Of a stretch of 64,000 nt of DNA, positions 43,066 to 52,325 are shown in pieces (position 1 is the stretch's first letter; each line of letters begins with the position of its first letter). Origin of the DNA: Lachnospiraceae bacterium UBA3820 (GTDB taxonomy: Bacteria > Bacillota > Clostridia > Lachnospirales > Lachnospiraceae); assembly GCA_002369325.1 (NCBI GenBank), contig DFDU01000026.1, forward strand, positions 1-64,000. Reading direction: 5' to 3'. The notes below the pieces were generated by a model. The model saw only the letters and a list, made by a program, of their open reading frames with translations. It ran no database searches and was not told the origin of the DNA. A program made the translations under genes and the position numbers.

Positions 43066-43794
43066 TTATTTATATAATCTCTTTTTCATAAATATATATG
43101 ATAATCCGCCCCAAATCAAGGTCTCAACCACGAAACTAAAGATAATTGCGGCAACCATTCCGCCATTTATATTACCGGAAAATATTTCAATCGGTTCGCC
43201 CATAAGCGTCCATCTGTATAGCTTCATCATTTTTGTCGGGCTGTCCTGAAATAACATGTCGGCGATTGAACAAATAACAGTGTCAAGAATCATAAATCTG
43301 AGATAACAAATCAATGCACCGATTCCGCTTCTAAAGGTGGTTATAATTAAAACGCCGACTATCGCCGAATGAAGTATTACAATGAAAAACAGCAAAAGTC
43401 TTATATAGACATCCTCCATTTCGCCATATCCCTTAATGCTTCCTAAGATTAAGGTTGTCACAAGATATCCAAAGCTTACAATACCCGTAACGGTACCTCC
43501 GATTACAAGACACTTGCTTATCAGTATTTTCATGGGGCTTTTTCCACTCATAACCTCATAATAAACCGTTCTGTTTGCAAAAACGATAGCCGTAAGAACA
43601 GCTGTAATCATAGCAACATACACAATCATAAGCATAGCCGTGTCCGAACCTACAATTGTAAGAAAATCTCCTGCATCTTCAGGCTTATTCAAAAGTGGAA
43701 CACCTACACTGAAAAAAATCAACACAAGTACCATAAGCCAAAATCTCATCAGCTTTGTCATTCTATACCATTCTGCCTTAAGTAATCTGTTCAT
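43066..43794 (-). CDS. ABC-2 type permease of the kinase-linked module
   Basis: 242 residues, about six membrane helices (for example 15-35, 47-71, 95-118, 130-155, 195-235). MNRLLKAEWYRMTK at the start is typical of BcrB/lantibiotic-immunity-like permeases. It lies 13 bases after the ATPase gene and 63 bases before the kinase gene. Likely export of, or immunity to, a membrane-active compound; substrate unknown. Confidence 0.82.
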   Translation of the reverse strand: MNRLLKAEWYRMTKLMRFWLMVLVLIFFSVGVPLLNKPEDAGDFLTIVGSDTAMLMIVYVAMITAVLTAIVFANRTVYYEVMSGKSPMKILISKCLVIGGTVTGIVSFGYLVTTLILGSIKGYGEMEDVYIRLLLFFIVILHSAIVGVLIITTFRSGIGALICYLRFMILDTVICSIADMLFQDSPTKMMKLYRWTLMGEPIEIFSGNINGGMVAAIIFSFVVETLIWGGLSYIFMKKRLYK

Positions 43795-43807
43795 AATCTT
43801 ATCCTCC

Positions 43808-44737
43808 CTACTCTATATTTTTTCCTGTTTTTTTAAGGTAATACTCTTCCAGACTTTCACCCTCTTCGCAAAGTCTGGTAATCACAAAGCCGGCATCTGT
43901 TATAGCCTTTGAAAGCTTAACCATATCATCTATGCCTTCATACAAACGAAGCTCATCTCCCTCTCTTACCTTGAAATCCTTAATCAAAAGCTTCTTTTCT
44001 ATAAATGCAGCCGTCTCGGAAATTCTGTCAGTCTTAAGAGATACATAATTTCTTGCATGCTCTATCATCTCTTCTTTGGAGAGCTTTTCTACAAGCTTAC
44101 CCTCATTAATAATTATAAAATCGGTACAAAGCTCGTATAGCTCAGTCAGAAGGTGACTCGATATAAGAATTGTCTTCTTCTCCTCCACACAAAGTCTTTT
44201 AAGTATATGTCTTACATAAGCGATGCCCTCCGGATCGAGTCCGTTTACAGGTTCGTCCAAAACAAGTACATCCGGATCCGGCAAAAGTGCCATACCTATT
44301 CCGAGTCTTTGCTTCATACCAAGCGAAAATTTCTTTACCGTTTTTCCCTCTGTATCCGAAAGTCCGACAAATTCGAGCATCTCATCAATCCTGTTTTTAT
44401 CTGCCACGCCACGAATATATCGAACAAATTCCATATTTTGTTTTGCGGTCATACCGCCCTCGATAATCGGAGTTTCAATCATAAAGCTTATACGGTCCCT
44501 TACCTTATCTATCTCCTTTTCACCTTTTTTACCAAACAGGCTAAGCTCCCCGGCAGTTGGCATGGCCAGACCGCCTATCATTTTCATAATGGTTGTCTTT
44601 CCCGCGCCGTTGGGACCGATAAGTCCGTAAATGCGTCCCTGTTCTATATCAAAAGAAACATTATCGACAACAGTACTCTTTTTTCCTTTGTTTTTATATA
44701 TTTTTGTAATATTATTAAGACTGATTACGCTTGACAT
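43808..44737 (-). CDS. ABC transporter ATP-binding protein (BcrA-like)
   Basis: 309 residues from the ATG at 44737 (GGGAGAG upstream at normal distance); the frame extends to 44770. Walker A GLIGPNGAGKTT, signature KKFSLGMKQRLGI, Walker B VLVLDEPVNGLD, switch ISSHLL. A C-terminal extension (about 215-309) typical of bacitracin/lantibiotic exporters. Partner of the permease at 43066-43794. Confidence 0.92.
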   Translation of the reverse strand: MSSVISLNNITKIYKNKGKKSTVVDNVSFDIEQGRIYGLIGPNGAGKTTIMKMIGGLAMPTAGELSLFGKKGEKEIDKVRDRISFMIETPIIEGGMTAKQNMEFVRYIRGVADKNRIDEMLEFVGLSDTEGKTVKKFSLGMKQRLGIGMALLPDPDVLVLDEPVNGLDPEGIAYVRHILKRLCVEEKKTILISSHLLTELYELCTDFIIINEGKLVEKLSKEEMIEHARNYVSLKTDRISETAAFIEKKLLIKDFKVREGDELRLYEGIDDMVKLSKAITDAGFVITRLCEEGESLEEYYLKKTGKNIE

Positions 44738-44852
44738 ATATTCTCTCCCTCTCTTTCTTTTTACGATCAAACAATTACGTCATATATCCGTATGCAATCT
44801 CTTTCTTTATAACCATAATAAAATACAATGGTTAATCAAATGTAAAGAAAAA

Positions 44853-44882
44853 GGTTAAGAAAAAGTTAACTTTTTCTCAACC
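44853..44882 (-). terminator. intrinsic terminator after the response regulator
   Basis: Minus strand: GGTTGAGAAAAAG, a short loop TTAA, CTTTTTCTTAACC, then TTTTTC. The stem overlaps the regulator stop codon. It lies between the regulator and the ABC/kinase genes, so those need readthrough or their own promoter. Confidence 0.75.
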
Positions 44883-45633
44883 TGTATCCCATGCCCCAAA
44901 CGGTTTCTATATAATCAAAGTCATCATACTTTTTAAGCTTGCTTCTTAGATTACTCATATGAACCTTAAGTGTCGTATCCTCCACAAGATACTCTTCGTT
45001 CCATATACTCTCGTATATATTTGCCTTTGAAAAAAGCTTGGTCGGATTGCTTAATAAAAGCTCAAGTATTTCAAATTCCCTGGCTGTAAGATCGAGTTCT
45101 GACCTTGTACCTTCTTCATTTTCGGAAGCTGCATCCTCAAATTTAATATATACCCGCTTTGACTCTGTATCCATTATCAGATTCTTATATGTTAATTTTT
45201 TGCTTTCCTGCATTTTATCCGAAGCATCTTTCCCACCTGCCTGTTTATATCCATTGCCGGATATATTTTTGCTTCTTCTTAGGACCGCTTCTATACGAAC
45301 TATAAGCTCGTCCAAATCAAACGGCTTTGTCATATAATCATCTGCACCGAGCCTTATCATTTCTATTTTTGAATGCACCGAATCCTTAGCCGAAAGAGCA
45401 ATAACCGGCAAATCCGAATAAGTTCTTAACTCGCTTAATACATTATCTCCGCTTTTGAACGGAAGCATAATATCAAGAATAGCAAGATCGAACTCACATG
45501 CCCTATCCTTCAAAAGCTTTGCCGCCTTTATTCCGTCAAATACACTTTCCGTTTCGTAGGAGTTTTCCTCCAGATATACCTTTATAAGATTGTTGATTTC
45601 TTTATCATCTTCGATAATTAAAATTTTAGTCAT
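44866..45633 (-). CDS. OmpR-family response regulator
   Basis: 255 residues from ATG 45633 with AGGAAAGG seven bases upstream. A receiver domain (about 1-118; MTKILIIEDDKE, phospho-Asp in LAILDIMLPF, Thr/Ser and Lys in ALSAKD and MTKPFDLDEL) and a C-terminal winged helix (about 165-255: LDLTAREFEILELLL, VHMSNLRSKL, TVWGMGYRLRKS). An unusually long polar linker of about 45 residues (SKNISGNGYKQAGGKDAS...) separates them. Pairs with the kinase at 42094-43002. Confidence 0.93.
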   Translation of the reverse strand: MTKILIIEDDKEINNLIKVYLEENSYETESVFDGIKAAKLLKDRACEFDLAILDIMLPFKSGDNVLSELRTYSDLPVIALSAKDSVHSKIEMIRLGADDYMTKPFDLDELIVRIEAVLRRSKNISGNGYKQAGGKDASDKMQESKKLTYKNLIMDTESKRVYIKFEDAASENEEGTRSELDLTAREFEILELLLSNPTKLFSKANIYESIWNEEYLVEDTTLKVHMSNLRSKLKKYDDFDYIETVWGMGYRLRKS

Positions 45634-45693
45634 ATTGCAACCTTTCCTGTTGTTTACTGTTATTGTCAAGAATAAATGTAATAGCGTCGATAT

Positions 45694-46686
45694 TTATCTT
45701 TTGCAGAATTTTCCCTGATAAGCACCAAGCTCCTTCATTCGTTTGTGAAGTGTATTAAGCACCTTCTTTTTATCCCCCGACCAGGTCGGCGCTATAAGAA
45801 TTTTTTTCGGTCCGTCCCCCGTTACCCTGTGTATAACCACCTCGGGATTTATATTTTCCAGGCACTCTATCACAAGTGAAATATAGCTTTCCAAATCTAA
45901 AACCTCAAACATGCCACAGCGATATTCGTCAGCAAGATCGGTATCCTCTAGCACGTGCAAAAGCTGGAGCTTTATTCCAAAGGGTTTTTTTGAATTAACA
46001 TACCTGATTGTTTCAAGCATCATATCCTTTGTTTCAAACGGAAGCCCGAGTATTATATGTGTTATATACGGAATACCTATATCATCAAGTTTTTTTACGG
46101 CATCGTCATATACAGCAAGAGGATATCCGCGACGTATATACTCTGCCGTTTTCTCGTGAATAGTCTGAAGCCCGAGCTCAATCCAGATGAATTTACCCTC
46201 TGCTACATCTATACTATCCGTCTCACTTACCGGTATGTTTTTTACACTGCTACTGCAAAACTCAATTTTCAGTTCCCTTAACAATCCAATAACTTCATCT
46301 GAAAGACAATCCGGTCTTGTCGCTATTGATATGCCTGCGACATCCTTATGTGAAAGTGCTTCCGTCCATATCCTTCGCAAATATTCGATATCTCCGTATG
46401 TATTGGTAAACGCCTGAAAATAAATAATAAACTTGTTACCGATTTTTTTATCAAACTTTTCAACACCTGCTTTTATCTGTTCCGTTACGGATTTACCCTT
46501 TACAGCAAAATCACCGCTGCCTCCTTTACTGCAAAAAATACAGCCGCGAGTACCAAGCTTTCCGTCCCTGTTGGGACAGGTAAGCCCTGCATCCACGGCT
46601 ATCTTATAAAGCTTCTCGCCATATGTATTTTTTAAATATGCATTTAAAGAATTATACGGTTTTCCGAGCCAATTAGTAAAATCCAT
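45694..46686 (-). CDS. radical SAM protein of the YhcC/TIGR01212 type
   Basis: 330 residues. LKNTYGEKLYKIAVDAG and CPNRDGKLGTRGCIFC supply the cluster cysteines in the spaced arrangement typical of this family. IELGLQTIHEKTAEYIRRGY and THIILGLPFETKDM follow the Elp3-like pattern. Family function is not established; a role in RNA or protein modification is possible. It lies upstream of the response regulator, about 60 bases apart, and downstream of trmL. Confidence 0.88.
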   Translation of the reverse strand: MDFTNWLGKPYNSLNAYLKNTYGEKLYKIAVDAGLTCPNRDGKLGTRGCIFCSKGGSGDFAVKGKSVTEQIKAGVEKFDKKIGNKFIIYFQAFTNTYGDIEYLRRIWTEALSHKDVAGISIATRPDCLSDEVIGLLRELKIEFCSSSVKNIPVSETDSIDVAEGKFIWIELGLQTIHEKTAEYIRRGYPLAVYDDAVKKLDDIGIPYITHIILGLPFETKDMMLETIRYVNSKKPFGIKLQLLHVLEDTDLADEYRCGMFEVLDLESYISLVIECLENINPEVVIHRVTGDGPKKILIAPTWSGDKKKVLNTLHKRMKELGAYQGKFCKR

Positions 46687-46710
46687 ATATTTTTTTACCT
46701 CTGCAACACA

Positions 46711-47202
46711 TTACCACTCATACCTGTGAAGCTGTCCCTGTTCCTCCAGATTAGGAAAATCCAGCTGACGCAAGGCTTCATAAAGCACAATCGCAACAGA
46801 ATTCGAAAGGTTGAGAGAACGTTCGTCCTTAACCATCGGTATGCGGATGCATGTTTCCCTGTTATCCAGAAGAATCTCCTCAGGTATGCCGGCACTTTCC
46901 TTACCGAACATTATATAGGCATCCTCCTCGTAGGAAACATCAGTATATTTCTGCTTCGACTTTGTGGTCGCCATATAAATCTTCGCACCGGGATTCCTGT
47001 TAAGGAAATCATTATAATCATCATAAACCGTCACATCAAGCTTATCCCAATAATCAAGTCCGGCACGCTTTAACATTTTATCATTTAATCTAAAGCCCAA
47101 AGGCTCAATCAGATGAAGCCTTACTCCCGTTGCCACACAGGTACGTCCGATGTTACCGGTGTTCGCAGGCATTTCGGGCTCGAGCAAAACTATATTAAGC
47201 AT
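46711..47202 (-). CDS. trmL: tRNA (cytidine/uridine-34 2'-O)-methyltransferase
   Basis: 163 residues, SPOUT fold with the trefoil-knot end. NIVLLEPEMPANTGNIGRTC, IMFGKESAGIPEEIL, IRIPM and RSLNLSNSVAIVLYEALRQ are all characteristic of TrmL (YibK). It methylates the wobble base of certain tRNA-Leu isoacceptors. Its ATG overlaps the aminotransferase stop by eight bases. Confidence 0.94.
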   Translation of the reverse strand: MLNIVLLEPEMPANTGNIGRTCVATGVRLHLIEPLGFRLNDKMLKRAGLDYWDKLDVTVYDDYNDFLNRNPGAKIYMATTKSKQKYTDVSYEEDAYIMFGKESAGIPEEILLDNRETCIRIPMVKDERSLNLSNSVAIVLYEALRQLDFPNLEEQGQLHRYEW

Positions 47203-48370
47203 TTTTCTCCCTCAGTCTTTGTATAAAGCTGTTAATTCTTCCCATAGCCTCTCGTAATTCCTCTATCGAGTATGCATAAGATATTCTAAGGAAGCCCTCA
47301 CCGCAGTCACCGAAAGCGGTTCCCGGAACAACCGCAAGCTTCTCCTCCTGAAGAAGTCTTGTAGCAAATTCGTCACTCGTAAGTCCGAATTCCTTTATGC
47401 ATGGGAACATATAAAATGCTCCTCTCGGCTCAAAGCAGGGAAGTCCCATTTCCTCAAACGCCTTAAGAAGAAAATGTCTTCTCTTATCATAAGACTCTCT
47501 CATCTTTTCGATGTCCTTGTCTCCCTCTTTTATGGCACTTATGGCTGCATACTGACTTGTAGTCGGTGCACACATGATAGCAAACTGATGAACCTTGGTC
47601 ATCTGCTCTGCTATAACCTGCGGAGCAAGAGCATAACCAAGTCTCCAACCGGTCATTGCATATGCCTTAGAGAAACCGTTTATTATAATCGTTCTTTCCT
47701 TCATATCAGGAAATGAACCTATGGTGCAATGTTTTTCACCGCCGTATGTAAGCTCCGAATAAATCTCATCCGAGATAACAAATATATCCTTTTCTTTACA
47801 GATATCAGCAATCGGTTCAAGGTCTTCCTTCGTCATGATGGCACCTGTAGGATTGCTCGGATAAGCAAGTATAAGAATCTTGGTCTTGTCGGTTATTGCC
47901 GCAAGAAGCTCTTCCGGAGTAAGTCTGAATTCATTTTCATTTTTAAGCTCTATAGTTACAGGCACACCACCCGCAAGCTCAACGCAAGGCAGATATGACA
48001 CATAGCAAGGCTGAGGGATGATAACCTCATCACCCGGGTCAAGCATGGCACGAAGAGCAACATCAATACCCTCACTGCCGCCTACCGTAAGAAGCGCCTC
48101 ATGCTTATAATCATAATCTACATCGTATTTTCTCTTATACCACTTGCAGATTTCTTCTCTTAACTCAAGAAGTCCGGAGTTTGAAGTATAGAAGGTTCTT
48201 CCTTTTTCAAGAGAGTAAATACCCTCTTCACGAATGTGCCAAGGCGTGTCAAAATCCGGCTCGCCGACACCGAGCGAAATAGCGTCAGGCATCTCGCTTA
48301 CTATATCAAAAAATTTTCTTATGCCCGAAGGCTTAATGTCCTGAATAGTTTTGGATAATGGATTTCTCAT
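47195..48370 (-). CDS. class I/II PLP aminotransferase
   Basis: 391 residues. LGVGEPDFDTP, YPSNPTGAIM, ISDEIYSEL and the Schiff-base motif NGFSKAYAMTGWRLGY put it in the aspartate/aromatic aminotransferase Ib group. It is translated with the Lrp regulator upstream (ATGA overlap), so it is probably controlled by an amino acid through that regulator. Candidates include aspartate, aromatic or branched-chain donors. Confidence 0.92.
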   Translation of the reverse strand: MRNPLSKTIQDIKPSGIRKFFDIVSEMPDAISLGVGEPDFDTPWHIREEGIYSLEKGRTFYTSNSGLLELREEICKWYKRKYDVDYDYKHEALLTVGGSEGIDVALRAMLDPGDEVIIPQPCYVSYLPCVELAGGVPVTIELKNENEFRLTPEELLAAITDKTKILILAYPSNPTGAIMTKEDLEPIADICKEKDIFVISDEIYSELTYGGEKHCTIGSFPDMKERTIIINGFSKAYAMTGWRLGYALAPQVIAEQMTKVHQFAIMCAPTTSQYAAISAIKEGDKDIEKMRESYDKRRHFLLKAFEEMGLPCFEPRGAFYMFPCIKEFGLTSDEFATRLLQEEKLAVVPGTAFGDCGEGFLRISYAYSIEELREAMGRINSFIQRLREKNA

Positions 48371-48849
48371 GGTACGATTGCCAACCTTTCATCTTTCTTA
48401 ACGACATCAAATATAATGCCGTGATCCTTAAATTTCTTTAAAACAAAATTAGTGGAAGTACTTACAACGGTTTCCATTACCGCAAGCTTGTTAGACACGA
48501 ACATGGAAACCTCCTTTAAGGTTTTACCCTGAAGGATTACGGTAAAATCAAAGGCACCTGCCATAAGATAAACCGCACTTACCTCCTCAAAATTGTATAT
48601 TCTCTCTGCGATTTTGTCAAAGCCCTGTCCACGCTGAGGTGTAACCTTAATCTCGATAAGCGCGGTAACCTTTTCCTCCGCAACCTTATCCCAGTCAATC
48701 ATGGTATGATATCCGCAGATAATCTTCTTATCCTCCATCGCCTTAATGTCCGCCGCGACCGCTGCCTCATCAAGTCCGAGCATATCCGCTATATCCTTTG
48801 CGGAAAGCTTGCTGTCATTTTCCAAAAGCTTCAAAATCTCAGTATTCAT
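48367..48849 (-). CDS. Lrp/AsnC-family regulator
   Basis: 160 residues from the ATG at 48849 (GAGG seven bases upstream; ATG 48855 is too close). N-terminal HTH (LSAKDIADMLGLDEAAVAADIKAMEDKKII) and a C-terminal RAM amino-acid-binding domain (VTALIEIKVTPQRGQGF, VYLMAGAFDFTVILQG). The four-base overlap with the aminotransferase suggests it controls that gene and itself. Confidence 0.92.
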   Translation of the reverse strand: MNTEILKLLENDSKLSAKDIADMLGLDEAAVAADIKAMEDKKIICGYHTMIDWDKVAEEKVTALIEIKVTPQRGQGFDKIAERIYNFEEVSAVYLMAGAFDFTVILQGKTLKEVSMFVSNKLAVMETVVSTSTNFVLKKFKDHGIIFDVVKKDERLAIVP

Positions 48850-48921
48850 ATTCATACCTCTTTTCTACCACAGCCTGTGGTTAATTTATTTAAACTGTAC
48901 ATTCAAAAATCCTATCACAAA

Positions 48922-49908
48922 CTATATCATATCAATAATCTTATAAACCTCGTCACCCTTAACCGGCGAAAGAAATCTTGTCTCGGGAGCATCCTGCGCT
49001 CCAAGTATAACTGATTTATTATTATCGCCCGTAACGGTTCCGATAACCCGGGCAACAATTCCCGATTCGGATAGTCTTTTTTCCAAATCATTTTCTTCTA
49101 TCCCGTCATCTCTTATGACCGCGAGCAAAGCTCCGGTTCCGTCCAGAAGATATGGATTAATATCAAAATAATTACATATCTCTACAGTTTCCTGTCTGAT
49201 CGGAATTTCTGCATGTTTTATATTTATTCCGTGCTTTATCCTGACTCCGAGCTGCCAGAGCGCTCCGTATATACCACCCTGCGACACATCATGCATATAA
49301 AGCACATCCTCACCTAAAACCTCAAGAAGCTTATCAGCCTTATCCTTTATATTATACTCGCTTTTATCAAAATATGCTCTTTCTATGTAGCTTTTGGCAA
49401 ATCTTGATGATAATTCCTCAGTCTTTTTTCTGGCAATGATATCCGTTCCCATAATTCCTGCAAGCCCGAGCATTACTATCTTATCACCTTCGCTTACCTT
49501 CTTTATACTTTTTTTATCGGAAATACCATATGCCGTTACAACAAAGCTTGCATAATTATAAACTTTTCCAATCTGCGTATGTCCGCCGAGTATTTGTATA
49601 TCCGCTTCGTCCGCAAGCTCATTAAACTCTTTCATATAAAGCTTGATATTCTCTTCCGTAACACTCTCAGGCAAAAGCATAACAATACGTACACCGCTTA
49701 TTTGACTTTGCGATACAGCAAGATTATTTAAGGCCTTGACCCAGGCAATATATGGTGTGGCAGCCACTCCCTCAGAAGCAGCGACAAAGTTTGCAAGAGA
49801 ATAATCACAGCCTATGCCGGCACCCTGAACCATATCCTTATTATGTTTTCTGATATGCTTGATAACCGAGCGTGTATTCACAAGCTCACTTACAGTACCC
49901 AACTCCAT
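48922..49908 (-). CDS. AIR synthase-related protein (HypE/PurM-like)
   Basis: 328 residues. The N-terminal half has the PurM-like ATP-binding fold (GAGIGCDYSLANFV, VRIVMLLPESVTEENIKLY, IQILGGHTQIG), and the C-terminal half the second domain (YMHDVSQGGIYGALWQLGVR, LLDGTGALLAVI). Such proteins resemble HypE, but the C-terminal Cys of true HypE is absent, so a hydrogenase maturation role is not supported. It starts 11 bases after vanW-like gene stop. Function unknown. Confidence 0.82.
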   Translation of the reverse strand: MELGTVSELVNTRSVIKHIRKHNKDMVQGAGIGCDYSLANFVAASEGVAATPYIAWVKALNNLAVSQSQISGVRIVMLLPESVTEENIKLYMKEFNELADEADIQILGGHTQIGKVYNYASFVVTAYGISDKKSIKKVSEGDKIVMLGLAGIMGTDIIARKKTEELSSRFAKSYIERAYFDKSEYNIKDKADKLLEVLGEDVLYMHDVSQGGIYGALWQLGVRIKHGINIKHAEIPIRQETVEICNYFDINPYLLDGTGALLAVIRDDGIEENDLEKRLSESGIVARVIGTVTGDNNKSVILGAQDAPETRFLSPVKGDEVYKIIDMI

Positions 49909-49918
49909 GCTTTAACTC

Positions 49919-51496
49919 CTACTCTGCCGGCGGATCCTCGGGCGCGCCCTCAGGTACAGGTGCCTCGGTATTTACATCAGGCGGTGCCGCCTCGGTACTT
50001 GCATCAGGAGGCGCAGCTTCGGTATTACCCTCAGGCGGTGCTTCCTCTCCCGGTTCATCCGGTCCCACCGTAACCTTTTCCGGTGTAGACATATATTGAC
50101 TCGAATTAACCTTAACCGAATCAGTAAGCTGTCCGTCTACATAAACATGCTTCCAAAGCTCAGCCACATATCCTGTATGAGCTTTCTGAGTAACAGTTCT
50201 TGAACCGGCAGGAAGCGACTCATCAACAGTTACCTCCGGCTCTCCCGGTGAAATAGTTTCAACAAGTACGGATTCGAACTCAAGAGTTCTGTTTTCCGGT
50301 CTTGTTTCTTTACCGAAGATTGCAAATGTGATTTTTCCGTTTTCACATGCTCCGGCAATATATATCGGTGTATCGGTATTATTTCTGAATTTAAAATTCT
50401 TAACGGTTCCCGAAATAGCGGCATCCTGCGAAAGCTGAACATAACCTACGGTAAGACTGTGTGCATAACGCTCGGTTACTTCAAGCTCCGCAAAAAGAAC
50501 CGCATTATAAAGGGTTGTCGAAACCTGGCATACACCGCCGCCAAGTCCCTGCACGACAGTTCCGTTGCTGTACTCGCCCGCATAATGATAACCGTTTTCC
50601 TCAGTATATGGTCTTATGGTGGCATCGGTATCAAATTCCTCACCCGGCAAAACCAGAGTTCCGTTTATAAAATTACAAGCATTTTCAACATTTGCCATAC
50701 GACCTGCATCACCGCCGCCGTAAGAAGTTGTATATTCTCCAAGCTTATCGGTTATACCGTTAAGCTCATCGCTTGTAACCTCGGGAAGCTCGTCATTTGC
50801 CACGATTTCTATGCTGACATTTGAATAGTCCGTTACATTATTAAGAATATATTGAATAGTATCACAGGTTGCCTGTACATCCACAGTTACACCAACAGTC
50901 TCCGGCTGTATCTCAAATACACCGTCAACCATGGAAATACCTGCCGGTGCAGCCTCTCTGTTAAATCCCGATAATGCCTCTTCCATACGTGCATAGGCAT
51001 CGGCACCCAGTCCGAGCTGAAGCTCGAGGTTTTTAGGCTCTCCGTTTTCAAGTGACTTCTTTTCCTTATATCTCTTTAAAACATTTCCTGTACGTCCGTA
51101 TTTGTATGCAGACTCCACAACAGTATTTACATCTGCACCTATACCGAGTTCAGACAAAGTAACCTGCATACTTTCACCATTATGATTAAGATTGATGGTT
51201 GCCGCATTTACACTGTCGATATATGCGGCACAGGCATTTCTTGCTTCATCAATAGTCATTCCTCCGACATTTACATTGCCTACATAAATGTTCGGAAGAA
51301 TAGTTCCCGTCTGTGTGCTTTCAGTAACTTCTACAACCGGTGCTTCCGTAATTTCTGTATTTTCAACGGCTGAAGCTTCCTCTGCAGCATAAACCGCATT
51401 TCCCGTTCCAAAGCAAAAAAGACCGGAAAGAGCAAGCGCCGGTATAAGTTTTTTTACGGAAAGAAAATATCTATTGCTTTCTTTTTTTAATTTCAT
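49919..51496 (-). CDS. VanW-family exported protein
   Basis: 525 residues. A basic start and hydrophobic segment (about 12-36, ALALSGLFCFGTGNAVYA) form a signal or anchor. Two YoaR/PG_binding_4-like repeats (about 70-265) precede the VanW domain (about 265-385; LPGEEFDTDATIRPYT, GLGGGVCQVSTTLYNAVL, ERYAHSLTVGYV) and a G5-like strand region (EVTVDESLPAGSRTVTQKA). It ends in a low-complexity tail (NTEAAPPDASTEAAPP...) of about 55 residues. VanW proteins occur near vancomycin resistance genes but are widespread in Clostridia and likely act on the cell wall. Confidence 0.9.
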   Translation of the reverse strand: MKLKKESNRYFLSVKKLIPALALSGLFCFGTGNAVYAAEEASAVENTEITEAPVVEVTESTQTGTILPNIYVGNVNVGGMTIDEARNACAAYIDSVNAATINLNHNGESMQVTLSELGIGADVNTVVESAYKYGRTGNVLKRYKEKKSLENGEPKNLELQLGLGADAYARMEEALSGFNREAAPAGISMVDGVFEIQPETVGVTVDVQATCDTIQYILNNVTDYSNVSIEIVANDELPEVTSDELNGITDKLGEYTTSYGGGDAGRMANVENACNFINGTLVLPGEEFDTDATIRPYTEENGYHYAGEYSNGTVVQGLGGGVCQVSTTLYNAVLFAELEVTERYAHSLTVGYVQLSQDAAISGTVKNFKFRNNTDTPIYIAGACENGKITFAIFGKETRPENRTLEFESVLVETISPGEPEVTVDESLPAGSRTVTQKAHTGYVAELWKHVYVDGQLTDSVKVNSSQYMSTPEKVTVGPDEPGEEAPPEGNTEAAPPDASTEAAPPDVNTEAPVPEGAPEDPPAE

Positions 51497-51542
51497 TTAC
51501 TTTTCGCCATCCTTGAAAAAAAATAATAATAATGGTATTCTA

Positions 51543-51647
51543 CTACAGAGCGGAAACCAAAAGAGTAATAACCATAGCCAGAACCAGAACAATACAGATT
51601 ACGGCTGAAATAAGCTTTTGTTTCTTCTTGTTGTTAAAATTAATCAT
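51543..51647 (-). CDS. 34-residue single-helix membrane protein
   Basis: From ATG 51647, with GGAGG 10 bases upstream: MINFNNKKKQK, then a hydrophobic helix ending at SAL. The length and layout (basic lead, one helix, nothing after it) resemble the small DUF4044-type Firmicute membrane proteins. The longer open frame to 51755 is antisense to the next gene and lacks a site. Likely transcribed with the VanW gene, 47 bases downstream. Confidence 0.6.
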   Translation of the reverse strand: MINFNNKKKQKLISAVICIVLVLAMVITLLVSAL

Positions 51648-51677
51648 TACAGTTTTACCTCCGAAAGGAATATATTT

Positions 51678-52307
51678 ATGTTTTATTTGAATTATATAAT
51701 TATATGCGTGACACTTTTGGTCGGATTTGCTGCTTTTCGAGCCATCTCCTACCAAAACAGAAAGGCAAAAAATGCAATCGAAGAATTCTGGAATCGAGAA
51801 AGCAAAGCAAATTCTGTCAGACGTGCCGACATATCCAATCTTGATTATATCACATTGTCACTTGATAAACTGCCTATAAATGAAGCAAAAAAGCTTGGTT
51901 TTTCTGACATATATGACGAACTGATAAGACTTTCCGATAAAAAATTTCTTAATCTTTCATCATACAGCAACACAGACCTTAAAATGATGTACGGTCCGGC
52001 AAACCTTGATGAGCTGAGCGAGTGTGACAGCAATTACAGTCAGCTTTTACGAACCTTAAACAAGCTGTCTAAGGAATTCATCAAAATCGATAAATCAGAG
52101 CTTGCAAAAAAAGTACTCGAATACAGCATGGAAATCGGTTCCGATTTAAGCTCCGATTTTGAAATGCTCGGCCGGATTTATCATGACGAAAAAAATACCG
52201 ACGGCTTCAGAATGCTGGAAGAAAAAGCGGAAAGCATAAGCTCTCTTTCAAAAACGCTTATCATAAACAAGCTTAACCATATAAAGGAAAATGACGAACA
52301 GCCTTAA
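51678..52307 (+). CDS. single-helix protein of unknown function
   Basis: 209 residues from ATG 51678 with GAAAGGA eight bases upstream. One N-terminal helix (about 3-22, FYLNYIIICVTLLVGFAAF), then a basic stretch and a long mostly helical cytoplasmic part (DYITLSLDKLP, SELAKKVLEYSMEIG). This resembles proteins with TPR-like helices, but no motif is certain. It is divergent from the 34-residue membrane protein with only 30 bases between the two starts. Ends in its own terminator. Confidence 0.65.
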   Translation: MFYLNYIIICVTLLVGFAAFRAISYQNRKAKNAIEEFWNRESKANSVRRADISNLDYITLSLDKLPINEAKKLGFSDIYDELIRLSDKKFLNLSSYSNTDLKMMYGPANLDELSECDSNYSQLLRTLNKLSKEFIKIDKSELAKKVLEYSMEIGSDLSSDFEMLGRIYHDEKNTDGFRMLEEKAESISSLSKTLIINKLNHIKENDEQP

Positions 52308-52319
52308 TACGAGGCTGTT
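52297..52319 (+). terminator. intrinsic terminator overlapping the stop codon
   Basis: AACAGCC (52297-52303), nine-base loop, GGCTGTT (52313-52319), followed by TTTATTTTA. The stem begins inside the last codons of the gene at 51678-52307. Confidence 0.75.
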
Positions 52320-52325
52320 TTTATT

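Noticed and set aside
48922..49908. Hydrogenase maturation protein HypE working with HydG
   Set aside because: The C-terminal cysteine of HypE is missing, and HydG belongs to the [FeFe] system, which does not use HypE.
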